Assembly: GCF_048128805.1 (NCBI RefSeq)
Contig: NC_135999.1
Coordinates: forward strand, 21,078,949-21,142,948
Length of the DNA stretch: 64,000 nucleotides
Reading direction: 5' to 3'
Source of the DNA: Centroberyx gerrardi
Lineage: Eukaryota > Chordata > Actinopteri > Beryciformes > Berycidae
Shown here in pieces: positions 23,770 through 35,287 of the stretch; within the stretch, counting starts at the first letter, position 1; the number at the start of each line of letters is the position of its first letter. Position numbers and translations under genes: made by a program. The notes beneath the pieces are model-generated. The model had not been told where the DNA came from and searched no databases. It saw nothing but the letters and a program-made list of their open reading frames with translations.

Positions 23770-25284
23770 CCTTTGTGTGTGTGTGTGTTTACAGGCATGT
23801 GTATGTGTGTACTGTACATTACTATCCTAAATATCCTATACATTACTCTATTCTTACTATTCCCCCAAATTTTGATGATCATGCCTGCCATCATTCCATC
23901 ACCTAGCCTGAGTCTGGAACCAGACTATCCATCACCAAAAACAGTCTGAATTAATTCTACAAATGGAAGCAGCTGTCATTGTGCTAGTTAAATTGAACAT
24001 TGTGGTCATGTCAAAGCCAGACTCCAAATAAACCATTTTATAGTCCATCCAAGAAACTGAAATTTAATAACTGCATTTTTTTTTTTTTTAATCTATTACT
24101 CCATGCACATGTTGCACATAGGGCTTGAAACTGTGCCCTTTACTCCCAGCTTTTGTACAGAAAATGCCAATTTTCTCAAATCATCACAATTTTAGTCTAA
24201 TGACATAAACCTACCAACAAGAGAGTACCTGTAAATTTTCATTTGTGTTGATGTTTTTGACAATTCTTGCACCTTTGCCGCAAATAAATACTGAAAACAC
24301 CACAGATTTGTTATGTATTTTTTCGGAATAGCGGCAGTAAGTAATTTTTTGGCAGGATCAGTTGATGGCCACTGTGGGAATAATGGTACACCAGCCCTGC
24401 TCTCCCTCTCTCTCTCTCTCCGTCTCTCTCTCTCTCTCACCATCCAGTGTGATGTGTGCCTTTGTTTACACAACAGTACGACAGGTCTGCCAGGCCCCTT
24501 CCTCACTCTTTCTCTCACTTCTCCTCTCCCACGCCCCCGTCAACCTCTATATTATATACAGCCGAAAGTCTCTAAACTATTCATGATGTTTCCTTTTGAA
24601 AAGCCAGATTAATCATTTATCATTTCATACTTTAATACAGTGTACAAATCTATTTCCACGTGTGTCGGCCAGTAAGCCTCTCTGATCCTCTTTTAATGCT
24701 CACAACTTCAGTGTGAAATATTTGACCTATTCTGGGCATGGAGTCAAACGGAACTAGAAAGAATAGCAAAAAGGGAAATCATTACAGCGGGGACCGACGA
24801 AATTACAGTGCCACTCCGACTCTCGTCCCAGACAGTGAACTTAACAAGCACAGTGGCCTTGACTGATGATCGGCCATCACAAATGGGGGGCGACGCTGCA
24901 CATCAAAATGTCAAAACCATACACAGGCCGACATAATAGTCACTGACTTCAGCTCTCTTATCATTTATCAAGACCTAATCTGTTCAATTCTATCATGACC
25001 ACAATAACTTGTTACCGCATTTGAAAAATGCTGTACCTAACACTAACTGCTAACTTAACTGCTCACATTGAAATTGGCCCAACTACTGTAGCATGCTGGC
25101 ACACCGAGCACTGAGAGAGAGCCGTGAGATTAAAGTGATGCTGAACTTTGGTAGTACCTTGGGTTGTGTAGCTTCATGGACATGATATAACCCCAAAATC
25201 GGCAATTACCTGTTATCGGAGTTTCCCTCCATCTTTTCCTTCACTGCTGTTAACCTCCTTTTTAGAAATCAGTCAAAGGAAACT
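20840..25284. other. gene-poor stretch
   Basis: No exon supported. Holds a G homopolymer at about 21712-21730, GT-rich tracts at 22500-22620, 23495-23575 and 23731-23790, and a CT-rich tract at 24400-24440. Two complex unique islands, 22850-23100 and 24740-25010, look like possible regulatory DNA. Confidence 0.5.
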
Positions 25285-25500
25285 GATGGAACGAAGAAAA
25301 TAGTATAGTAGGAGGAAACTAATGGCGATGGAATGAAGAAAATAGTACGTTTACCAATAATTTTTGAATAGGCGAAACTAAAATTTTTATATAAAAGTTT
25401 TTTATATATTGGCACAATCTGCTTTGTCAAAGTCCTGTCTGTCACTTTTTTCCACCTATTTACAATTATTGGTAAACGTACTATTTTCTTCGTTCCATCG
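25285..25500. repeat. inverted repeat with 37-bp arms plus a partial direct copy
   Basis: Arms at 25326-25362 and 25464-25500 are reverse complements with one mismatch, around a 101-bp AT-rich spacer. The outer 21 bases of the arm also occur directly at 25285-25305. The motif runs CGATGGAA(T/C)GAAGAAAATA and on. No target duplication is visible, so this may be a MITE fragment or a local duplication. Confidence 0.7.
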
Positions 25501-25737
25501 GCACCAGATTTCAGTGTTACACTTGTTCAAACTGAAAGGTTTAATAAACATAAAGAAAGCGATTCACTTAACTACAAGTGAGCAGTGGCAATGAATGGAG
25601 AGAGAAAAAAAACATAATTATCCAATCGCCTCTACCAGACCTACGGTACTACCAAAGATTGACAGCACTTTAAGGCTCACATATTTCCACACAAGAGAGC
25701 AGTGAACAAGACTGTGTGGCAAGGTAGCCATAGCATT

Positions 25738-25741
<4 letters not shown>

Positions 25742-25795
<54 letters not shown>
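25742..25795 (+). repeat. (GA)n microsatellite
   Basis: Uninterrupted GA run. Confidence 0.95.
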
Positions 25796-25797
<2 letters not shown>

Positions 25798-26386
25798 AAA
25801 AAAGGAGGTTGAGAACAGTGAGGGAACAGATGGAGGGAAACTGAGAGACAGGAAGAGGGAAGAGGTATGCTGTGTTAATGAGAGACTGTAAAGTTTAATA
25901 TACTCATCAGTGTGTAACAGGGAAATACCCTTCACTCTCACAAGGCACATTATGGTGAAGACAGTTATGTTAGAGTTACTGGACTTTAAAGAAACACCAA
26001 TACAGGGATTATAGATGTTGCATGTGTGTGTGTCCGCGTGTGTGTGTGCGTGCACATATGTGAATATTTACATACACACACACACAGCCAGTCTGTCTCT
26101 AGACGTTGTGACCCTTTGTGTATAAATGTGTATGTGTGCTGCTATGTGTTTCTGTGTGTAAGAGTATGTATGTGTGTCTCTTTTAACTTAATGCAAATTT
26201 AATGAGACTTGCCCTGCTTGCCTGAAGAAAAGTGCCGCCAAATCCTCTCATCTCTCCTGACAGGGCGAGGAGTGAGCTAGGAACTATTGCTTATTAAAGA
26301 GAGTAATTGCCAACAAGATAGACTTGTTACACAAAGGTACAATTTAGACTGAGGAAATAAGCTCAAGAGCGAGAAAGACGAACAGA

Positions 26387-26424
26387 GAGAGAGAGAGAGA
26401 GGGGGGGGGGGGGGGGGGGGGGGG
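26387..26424 (+). repeat. (GA)n followed by poly-G
   Basis: A GA run joins a G homopolymer of over 20 bases at about 26401-26424. Confidence 0.9.
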
Positions 26425-26844
26425 ATACAAAGAATGGTTTTCAAAAAATAATTAGCTGTATTCCAAGTTATTTTTATACAACATAGCTGTATGGATAAGG
26501 GTGTAGTTAGGTTGGGTTGTGTTTGTAAACATCTCTCTATATTTCTGTCACTGCTTTTGCAGCATAACCTGAAATCAGAGAACCATAAAACCAAAAATCT
26601 TGGGAGCCTTTTCTATTTTGCAGCGTGCATAGAGAACACTGAAGAAGTTTGACCACCTAAAAATATCATCTGTATGCAGCACTCTCCCCTCTCTCCATCT
26701 TCACAGTAAATTGAGTGGCTGAACGCAACTCAATTCACCGAGCCTAGGTAGAGTTATATTGATAAATATTAGATGGGATACTTTTATTGCACTGAGCTTG
26801 TTGTGTTTGTTGTTTCAGAAATGCGCTGCCTGTACTTGCACAGC

Positions 26845-27000
26845 AAGCCAGAGAAGGGAGGGAGAGAGAAGGAAAGAACAAAGAGAAAAAGAAAAAGAAA
26901 GCGAGCAAGAAAGAAAGAACGAAAAAAGTAAAGAGCGAACGAACAAGACTGAAGAAAGAAAAAGAAAGAAAGAAAGAAAGAAAGAACAAGCAAAACACAC
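26845..27000 (+). repeat. purine-rich (GAAA)n-like low-complexity tract
   Basis: Degenerate GAAA/GAAAG repeats. Long open frames on both strands here are translations of the repeat (Lys/Glu/Arg or Phe/Leu/Ser) and not genes. Confidence 0.9.
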
Positions 27001-29086
27001 ACAAACTGATGGATATACAACACAAGCCACACGAAGAAAAAGAAGATGAGGGCAAAAATGTCAAAACTAAACGCCACTCCATCTGAAATACTGACGGTAT
27101 TTCACCTGAAGGGATCCAAGAGGTGTTTCCTAGTCCCAGGATTTCTAAAAAAGCTTTTAAAAATGCTGCGGCATCTTCTTGATTCAATCAATATTGCAAG
27201 GATGTTGTGGAGATAAATAAATAAGTGAATAAAACACATCTTCCAGTCTGAAATGCTCTTATTGCTGCAGAGTTTCCATGTATGCCCTCTGGCCAAGCAG
27301 CAAAGGAACATGTGTCCCATTACAGAGTGGGACTGCTCGGAGGAGACAAACCCATTGCTTTGTACACAATAACATGGATAAAAAAAATAATAAACATTCT
27401 ACATGGAACGTGGAATTTGTTTTTAATAAAGTGGTACTAAATAAAACATTCTGTACACTAAAGTTTTCCACATTTCTCTCTTGCCCGTCTCTCAATCTCT
27501 CCCTCATCACATATTTCCAATTTGCTTCTCTTCTTGTCTAACCATCTATCAGGTTACAGACAGGCCGAGAGTGACTTCATCTTACGTCTCCCTATCCTGT
27601 GAAACATCCACCAGATTTATTGTTATGGTTTGACTGGGTCCGTGTGTGTGTGTGTGTGCATGTGTGTGTCTGTGTGTGTGAGAGAGAGATCGAGAGAGAG
27701 AGAGAGAGAGAAACAAAGAGAAAGAGAGTGTGTCTGTGCAGTGATTTATGATCCTGTATTGGTAATCAATATGGTTCTTTTAAGTCATTTAGGCGCAGTG
27801 ATTGATACTTGGAGTGGTCAGCATATGGATTGGGAACTCGAGCTGTAGTCTGACCATTCCCATATGGGTAACACTATCTGGGCTCAAACCAATGCATTTA
27901 TTGTTTATGCTCAAGTGAATTAGCTGGAAATAAAAAGGAAATTAAAAACCACTTGTCAACAATGTATCCTTTCTATGTGATGAATCATGTCAAAAAACCT
28001 CAAACAAAATACCTAAAAATGTCGTTTGACCATTGCAGTTAATACATTTGATAAGCTCACTTACATCTCAAATGAAAAGAAAGCTGTCACCTTCTCTGGG
28101 ATAAATCAGTTTCTATAGATAAAGTCATATTAGGTATTGCAGTTTAGATTAGGGGGTGTTTCTTGTTGGAACGTCTCTCTCTTTCATGTGCAAGTTGATT
28201 TGACAGGAGGGTTAGATGGAGATAAGAACATACAGAGCCTCTCTTTGGTTGTCTGTCAGCAGACAGAGACAAGACTCCCCGCAACAGACATACTTTACCT
28301 CCGGCCAGGCGAGGGAAGAAAGGTAGCCATTTTGATTGAGCTTTGATTAAATGTTGTTAACAAGAAAGAGAACTGGTTTGGCCTTCTCCTACCTTGGCCG
28401 GCACGCGGGCGGAGGGGCCGCGGACAAAGACTACAAAGAAGTCTCCCTCGCGCTTTTAGAAACACGAGATAGATAAACTCTCAAAGAAGCTGTTGGCGAA
28501 TTAAACTGTCATGTTTTGGCCTCTGTGCTGCAGTATTTTTTATTATTTTTTTGGGATGGGGGGCTTGAGAAAGACAATAACGAGCACACAGGCCGATAAA
28601 AATGACATTTTTTCCGATATATATTTCAGTAGAAGAGAATAATTTCCTAACTCTGGTATTACGAAAAAGAAAAACTATTTATCACACCTGTAGCTGTAAT
28701 TGTTTAAAGCATTTTTTTCCTCAATATCCATGGTTATCTTTACACAATCTATGCTGCAAGATGTAATAAAACAAAAAAAGTTCTTTTTTACACATAATAT
28801 CTGTATAAAAGTGCCGATTGTGTGTCTCCTGACAGAAAAGTAGTATTATTTGAGCTTTCTATTGGAGCCGGTGGACACAGAGGTAACGTTGCTTCAAGTG
28901 TCTGGGTCTAACCTGTGTTAACAGCCTCTGAGGCTAATCTGAACTATTAGAAAGGAATGTTTCATCCAGGGCGATGAAAGACAACAACTACACTCATCTT
29001 ATCAGCCCTTGGTGATCAGGACGGATATTCAAAACCCTGCATGGAGGATCAGAGCACCGCAGAAAAGGGGCATGCAGGCACACACA

Positions 29087-29128
<42 letters not shown>

Positions 29129-31825
29129 AAGTCATATCCGCAAAAGCAACATGCACGTGCACTCAAACACACACTCACACACACTATAAATTACTCTAAT
29201 CTAAATAATGAGTGAACAACTACAGCGGAAGATGATGACAGTCAAAATAGCCCCGCAGAGAAATAATCCACCCAACAATGGCTCTGTTATTTCAACTTTA
29301 GGACCTCTCTCGGTGCTTTTTCTGGTGATATTCCACATAATTCACTGCATAACTTCTAACCCCGTAGAGATTTAGATTTTTTCTTTTTTTAAAGGAATGA
29401 AAAGGGAAAGCATTGACACTAATCAGATTTTACAATTAATGCCTCTAACTCCTCCTTATAATACAAGTATAGCTTTATTGCTGTTGTAGAGATTTTTCAA
29501 CAGCAGTAAATTTAGCTTGTGATGACCAGCAATACTTAATATGCTTAATATGACAGATTTGTGGTATAGCCCTCTATAAATAGCAAGAGAAATGCATTTC
29601 AAATGTAAAAGCATGTGCTATTTACATTAGGCATTACACATAGGATTCTCAAACTGTGCTCAATAATTTAAAAAGGTGGCCTTAGCAAATACCCGAGGTC
29701 AGCTACTTTCCATGGACAACTGTGTATTTCTCCTCTGCTAGTTCAATCACCTGCTAATCTGCCAAAATGGAATTAAGAGATTTGGTTGGAAAGCCAACCA
29801 AAAAATCCAACCTCCAAATCTTCCCAAATACAGGCATATAGTGGCCAACTGGGTCTGCTGTTATTGAGATGGCCATATTTTATTGCTAAGATTACAATAG
29901 CTCTTATAATTATTCTGGTAGCAAAACCATGAAGGGATCTTACACTGTGGCATCTTTAATAAACACACCCACACTGAGAGCAAACAAATATGCAAAATAC
30001 ATCATTCTACATGTTTCACAACCACTCTACCAGGTGCTTCATTGATTATTTTGGACTGAAACTGCAACAAAAAGCCATCTGAACACAAACAGGCATGCAC
30101 ACACACACGTATCAGATCACAGAGGCCTGTATTTCATGTCCACCGCTGTACTGATTGCAATAGATTTCAGATGAGGATCAACACTTTGAAACTGAGTCTA
30201 TGACCTGAGGGCTGAGAGAAAAGGAGGGGGAGAGAAACAGAAAGAGAGAGAAAGGAAGAAAGAGATAGAGAGCGAGAGAGAGAGAGAAAGACATTAGATA
30301 GGGTAATCACCGGAGAAGGGGAGTGAAAGAAAGAAAAGGAAGAGGACTCCAGAGAAAGAAAAAAAAAAAAGAGCAGAGTACAGGTAAACAACTTAAAAAT
30401 CAAAGCTTTTGGTGGATCTAGATCTAGGTGTAGGTGTGTGTGTTGAGTCTACATGGTAATAGGAGTCCCGGTGTGTATATGCGCGTTGCATGGGTGTGTG
30501 TTCCTGTGTGCGCAGTATAAGAAAGATGTATTCATAACTCTGTGTTCATAATCCAATCTGTGACTGATTTAGCCGTCTGCTGCCCAGGAGCCAGGCAGGC
30601 GCTATGGGATACCCCATCCAACACTCTCCCTTCCCACACCGGGACAGCGGGACACTGGGATACCCCCGCGGGGCCGGAGCTGGGCCGGAGCTGGCCGATC
30701 ACCTTAGTCTAAACTGACGTGTCTGCTTAACACACACACACACACACGAAAACACACACTCTAGCGCAAGCCCACATAAGGTGCCGTGCATGACAAGGGT
30801 TTGGAAGTGATACTGCATCACTAAGGATATGTGTTTTGGCCTATGGTATAGAATATCGTCCCTGAAGGGGCTTGGGAGATGTGTGTGTGTGTGTGTATGT
30901 TCGTGCGTGCGTGTGTGTGTTTGATCTGCTGTATGTATTTCTAAGTGTCCGTGACGATGTGAGATTGAGCGTTGCATGTTTTGGCATGTTCGCCAAGTTG
31001 TAATAGAGACGAAAAGGTTCTAACAGATATATTTTACTGAATAATAATGGTATATTTGAGCAGCCTGAAAGACATTCTAACAGTCACACAAACCACACTG
31101 AGGAAATACTCACTGGCATTAATCCTCAGGCAATGAATTGAAATAGCCGTCCATGTCTGGATAACAATCATCACCATGATTTTCACCACCGTCTTTCAAA
31201 TGATCAACATCTCTTTGGCCATTGGCACTAGCTCTTTTTTTTTTTTTTTAAACCAAACTATCTTCTATTATTGGTTTCATACATGGATCGCAATGTGAAA
31301 ACACACCACAATGATGAAAATTTGTGTAATAGCTGCTCCCTAACCCTATTTAGCCTTTCCACGAACACAGAGGAACTTACCCAACATAACCCAAAACTGT
31401 AGCCTGTAATCATTCAATCCTCTTTCAAGGCCTTAGGAGTTAACAGCCAAAAACCAACAGAAAAACATCCTGGGTCCAGGGGTCATGGTAACTAGGGGGT
31501 ATTGTTGTTCCCTGGATCTCTCGCCTCTTGCCCTCAGTAATGAATATGAGAGGCCTAATAGACCCTCAGTCTGACCTCCAATAAGTGCTCCACGCTTGGA
31601 AACATGAATTGCTGTCTTCAAAGAGCTGCCACTTCCTGAATGTTGCCCTTTCATTGAATATGTGTGAACACTGAGTGTGTGCGTGTGTGTGTGTGTATGT
31701 GTGTGTGTGTGTGCGTATGCCACAGAGGTGACTGCCCCCTCAAGCAGTGAAGAGAACCAGGGGATTTCAGGCTCACACAAATTCCTACACAGTCACAATT
31801 ATTCATAATTGCAGAGAGAAGTAGG

Positions 31826-31829
<4 letters not shown>

Positions 31830-31883
<54 letters not shown>
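31830..31883 (+). repeat. (GA)n microsatellite
   Basis: Uninterrupted GA run. Confidence 0.95.
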
Positions 31884-31887
<4 letters not shown>

Positions 31888-33360
31888 TGAAAAAGTTGAG
31901 AGACCCACAGACTGAAAGACAAACAAACTAAACAAAAGGCGAAAAGAAATTCAGTGAACTAGAGGGGAAAATGGAGAAAGAAAGAGGGTAAGACTTCCAT
32001 TGTTCCTTGGGCCGGAGCTGGCACTGATGAAGGCAAACGTTGCTTTGAGTTGTCATGAACAATCTAACACCGATTCACAGTCAATGACCAGAGCGCCAAC
32101 ATGGCAAAAGATTGAATAGGCGGCAATAACCGTGTTCTGCAAGCAAACAAAGACATTTAACCACAATCTACCACCAGTCTCTGAAATTGCCCGAATTAAA
32201 TCTTACCCAATACAATTTTATCGACTGGAAATGACTTATACTACATGCTTCTTCTTCACTCTTCCATATTGAGAACAAAGACCCCAACCCAAAATAATAA
32301 TAATAAAAAAAGAAAATACAACAAAGACAAAAGCTGAAACAGGAAAAAAAAAAAAAAAAAAGAAGAAAAAAGTAATCAACAAAAAGCAAAAACACAGGAG
32401 TTATTATTTCAGCTATATGTGTACTTTCACACGCTTCCCCAAACAGGACACAATCAACTGCAATTAATCTGATCAATGGAATGTTAAACGGCGTACAGGA
32501 TACGGCGTGGCAAGACTAACTGCCCTCGAGCCCCATCGCGGATATTCAACGCGATGGAGAAAAACCATGTCCCCGTCTCCTCGGGGGGCTAAATCTCTCC
32601 CATGTTAGATAAATTAGTCTGGGTTAGTACCTGGACTTCCTATAGTCAACTTGCAACCTTTTGATCTCTAACTACAGCAAAATGGATCCAAGCTGATGAA
32701 TTTGTACGCCCGGTTATGATTGATTAGGTGGGCGCTCGGGACGGAAAGGCCCGCCAGAGTTTATTTTGAGGTTTCTCCCGCTGGAATGAGAGGTGGTTTC
32801 TCCCAACGTCGTATTATTTGTTGAGAAACGCAGATGGAAGGGGAAAATAAATGCAGAAAAGAGAAAAAGACAAAGTAAACACACACACACACACGCGTAC
32901 ACACACTCACATACAGCATCAAAGGGGGTGGGGTTGTCAAGTACGCTGTGTGTGTGTTGGGGGGTGGGTGTGTCCGTGTGTTTGTGCGTGTGTGTGTGCG
33001 TGTGTGTGTGTGACAACTGAGGTCCTGTGGGAGGCGTAGAGTGGGGCAGAGGGCAGATCCTATGTTAAATGATGACTCTAATGAATAGGGCTTTAATGAT
33101 CCTGTCCGTAACGCCTGGTTCCCATACAGACCTGGGCTAAGGCACGGAGAGATGGAGAGCCAAGCTGGGGGCATTCTCACACACACACACACACAGACAC
33201 AGACACACACAACACACACAGACAGGACAAAATAGAAACATGTGGTGAGTGTGTGCATGTGTGTGTCGATGCGTGTAGGACACACATACATGCACACACA
33301 CATAAAATTACTCAACACCCCACCACTCACCCCTCTGTTGCTCTCTCTTTTACACGCGCC

Positions 33361-33417
<57 letters not shown>
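33361..33417 (+). repeat. (CA)n microsatellite
   Basis: Uninterrupted CA run; open frames reading His-Thr or Cys-Val repeats across it are spurious. Confidence 0.95.
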
Positions 33418-33423
<6 letters not shown>

Positions 33424-33805
33424 ATTGTTTAGAGTTTCAAATGACGCCAAAACATCACTGACTGTTTTCAGGTTTGCTTGGAGTGTATAGGCATCCCTTA
33501 CTGTATCACAGACCTGGTGCTGATGGGAAGTCGTTGGATTGAGAAGTGTTGAAAACTACAGCTGAAGTCATCCTTTGTTTCTAAAACTATGTAAAAGTCG
33601 ATGTTAGGAAGTAAATGTGCTTATATTTTGCCAAATTGAAAAAAGCTACAGGATTTATGAAGTAACTTTCAAGTCCCAAACAGTGTTTTTGGATGACACT
33701 TGTCAAAATAAGGGACCATTTTCTAGACAGCCAACAAGACAAATAGGAACAAAGACTCTTTAAACTGGTAATATTATGATTCTATTTTGAATTACATTAC
33801 ATTAT

Positions 33806-33840
33806 TATTACAGACATGAGTAGAACTCATGTCTGTAATA
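33806..33840. repeat. perfect 16-bp inverted repeat with 3-base loop
   Basis: TATTACAGACATGAGT (33806-33821) is followed by AGA and then its exact reverse complement (33825-33840). It would form a stable hairpin in DNA or RNA. Too short for a typical pre-miRNA; function unknown. Confidence 0.85.
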
Positions 33841-34234
33841 TCCATATCCAAATCCATGCGATCTCAGCCCAAATTCTGTCTAGAAAGTTCAACCTTAACT
33901 AACACTAACCTGAAGTGAAAAGTACTGCCCACTGGCACGTAGTTTAATAAAATCTCCATCCCTGATCATTACAAATATGTAATGCCCCTCCTCATCAACT
34001 GGTGTCTTTATACAGCCTATGCTGTGCCTGCTCAAGCATTAGTAAAGCCATATATGACTATGTGATGAGTAGAGTGCCACAGCCATATAAATACTGCATC
34101 CAAATGAGTGTTCCACATGTGACACTGTGTGACCCCAGGAATGGATGATGAGTTTCTACACCAAATGAAGCATCGTAATGATGAGGTTCTATTGCGAAAT
34201 ATGAACAAGTAGCTCAAATCGTGTTAGCTTTGTT

Positions 34235-34623
34235 CAGCACTGTTACCTCCACCAATGAGGTTATGATTTCACCTGTTAGTTCGTCTGTCTGTATGTCTGT
34301 TAGCAGGAAATATCTCCAAAACTTATAAATGGATTTACATGAAATTTGGTGGGCAGATAGGCCTTAGGCCAAGGAACAACTGATTTGATTTTGGTGGTGA
34401 TTCAGATCTGGGATGTTTGCCATCAGACAATTAGCATTTTTTTAGCCACAACTATGAAACTAATGGAAATAGAGACTTCATTCCAAACCCTAAGGATATA
34501 TTTGAAGGGTCAAGACATCAATTTATCTTAAAAATTAAGTGATAGAAATGTCTTTGGGTATAACAACGATTTGGAGAATTGGTCAGTGTTGGAGGTTTGC
34601 ACTCTCTGAGTGTCCTCTAGTTT
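34235..34623 (+). repeat. old dispersed repeat (CCTCC...GGAGGTTTGCACTCTC type)
   Basis: Opens with TTACCTCCACCAATGAGGTT and GTCTGTCTGTATGTCTGTTAG, continues with GGATTTACATGAAATTTGGT, and closes with GGAGGTTTGCACTCTCTGAG. This word order matches a widespread non-coding repeat known from fish and other animal genomes. The copy is diverged and has no coding capacity. Family name not resolved. Confidence 0.6.
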
Positions 34624-34905
34624 TGATACCTTTTTTCTTTACATGTGCGCTTGAGTGTGTGTGTATGTGTGTGTAAAACAGTTTCATAAAACTTTGTGAA
34701 GTACACACAAACTGAAATGCAGGTTACATGTTGGGGACATGAATTACGTGAAGATTATGTTCCTCCACCACAAACTAAATTATGTGACAATAGCACAAAT
34801 TGGATAGCCTGGTAAGACCATCCTGATCACGTGACCTCACATTCTGTTTCGCTCCACGGATCAGTCTGGACTTCTAGCCGCCCACGTCGATTTCCTTAAA
34901 TTACA

Positions 34906-34983
34906 ATGTAACCGGGCCAATCAGGGACTGCGTAGTGGTTGATGATGTAACCGGGCCAATCAGGGACTGCGTCGTAGTTGATA
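34906..34983 (+). repeat. 39-bp tandem duplication inside the transposon
   Basis: Two adjacent copies (34906-34944 and 34945-34983) starting ATGTAACCGGGCCAATCAGG differ at three positions. Each has a CCAAT word, so the pair could be the element's own promoter. Confidence 0.85.
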
Positions 34984-35017
34984 ACGTGAAATACAGGCCG
35001 CCGCTGGCAAAACAGTA

Positions 35018-35287
35018 ATGGCGTCTCCCGAAGCAACGAGCGTTAACGTTAACGTTAGTAGAGTAAACACAGCCATAAGTGCAGTTATTGCAGAAATAGA
35101 CTCAATAACAACAATTAAACAAGAACAAGAGTATGCAGTAGCGGAGTTTCTCAGCGGAAAAGACGTTTTCGCCGTTCTTCCGACTGGATTTGAATTTGGA
35201 TTCGCTGATGGGCTGAAGGAGTTTGTCTGTCAAGGCAAGTACTCCCGCCCACTGAAATCGATGTGGGCGGCTGGAAGTCCAGACTGA
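35018..35287 (+). pseudogene. truncated RecQ-like helicase reading frame inside the transposon
   Basis: An ATG at 35018 opens 89 codons. Residues around 45-58 read FLSGKDVFAVLPTG, the usual lead-in to helicase motif I (Walker A, normally LPTGYGKSL...). Directly after LPTG the frame switches to unrelated residues (FEFGFADG) and then runs into the right inverted repeat, so the GKS/T nucleotide-binding residues are missing. This reads as an internal-deletion derivative of a longer helicase-coding element, and ATPase activity is not expected. Whether the fragment is expressed is unknown. Confidence 0.6.

Larger units (their letters stand above)
25801..33805. other. gene-poor stretch with possible regulatory islands
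   Basis: No exon supported. Microsatellites include GT/GA at 27642-27730, CA at 29082-29126, GT at 30881-30925 and 31676-31714, GA at 31830-31883 and CA at 33361-33417. Non-repetitive islands at 28370-28620, 29260-29640 and 32480-32830 have mixed composition and homeodomain-type cores. One example is TTATGATTGATTAGG near 32715, a Pbx/Hox-like site. Their function is unproven. Confidence 0.45.

Noticed and set aside
26744..27187. Opposing open frames of 96-147 codons
   Set aside because: Translations of a purine-rich GAAA tract on both strands; low complexity.
32761..33450. 229-codon minus-strand open frame
   Set aside because: Mostly Cys-Val and His-Thr repeats from CA/GT tracts; no domain.
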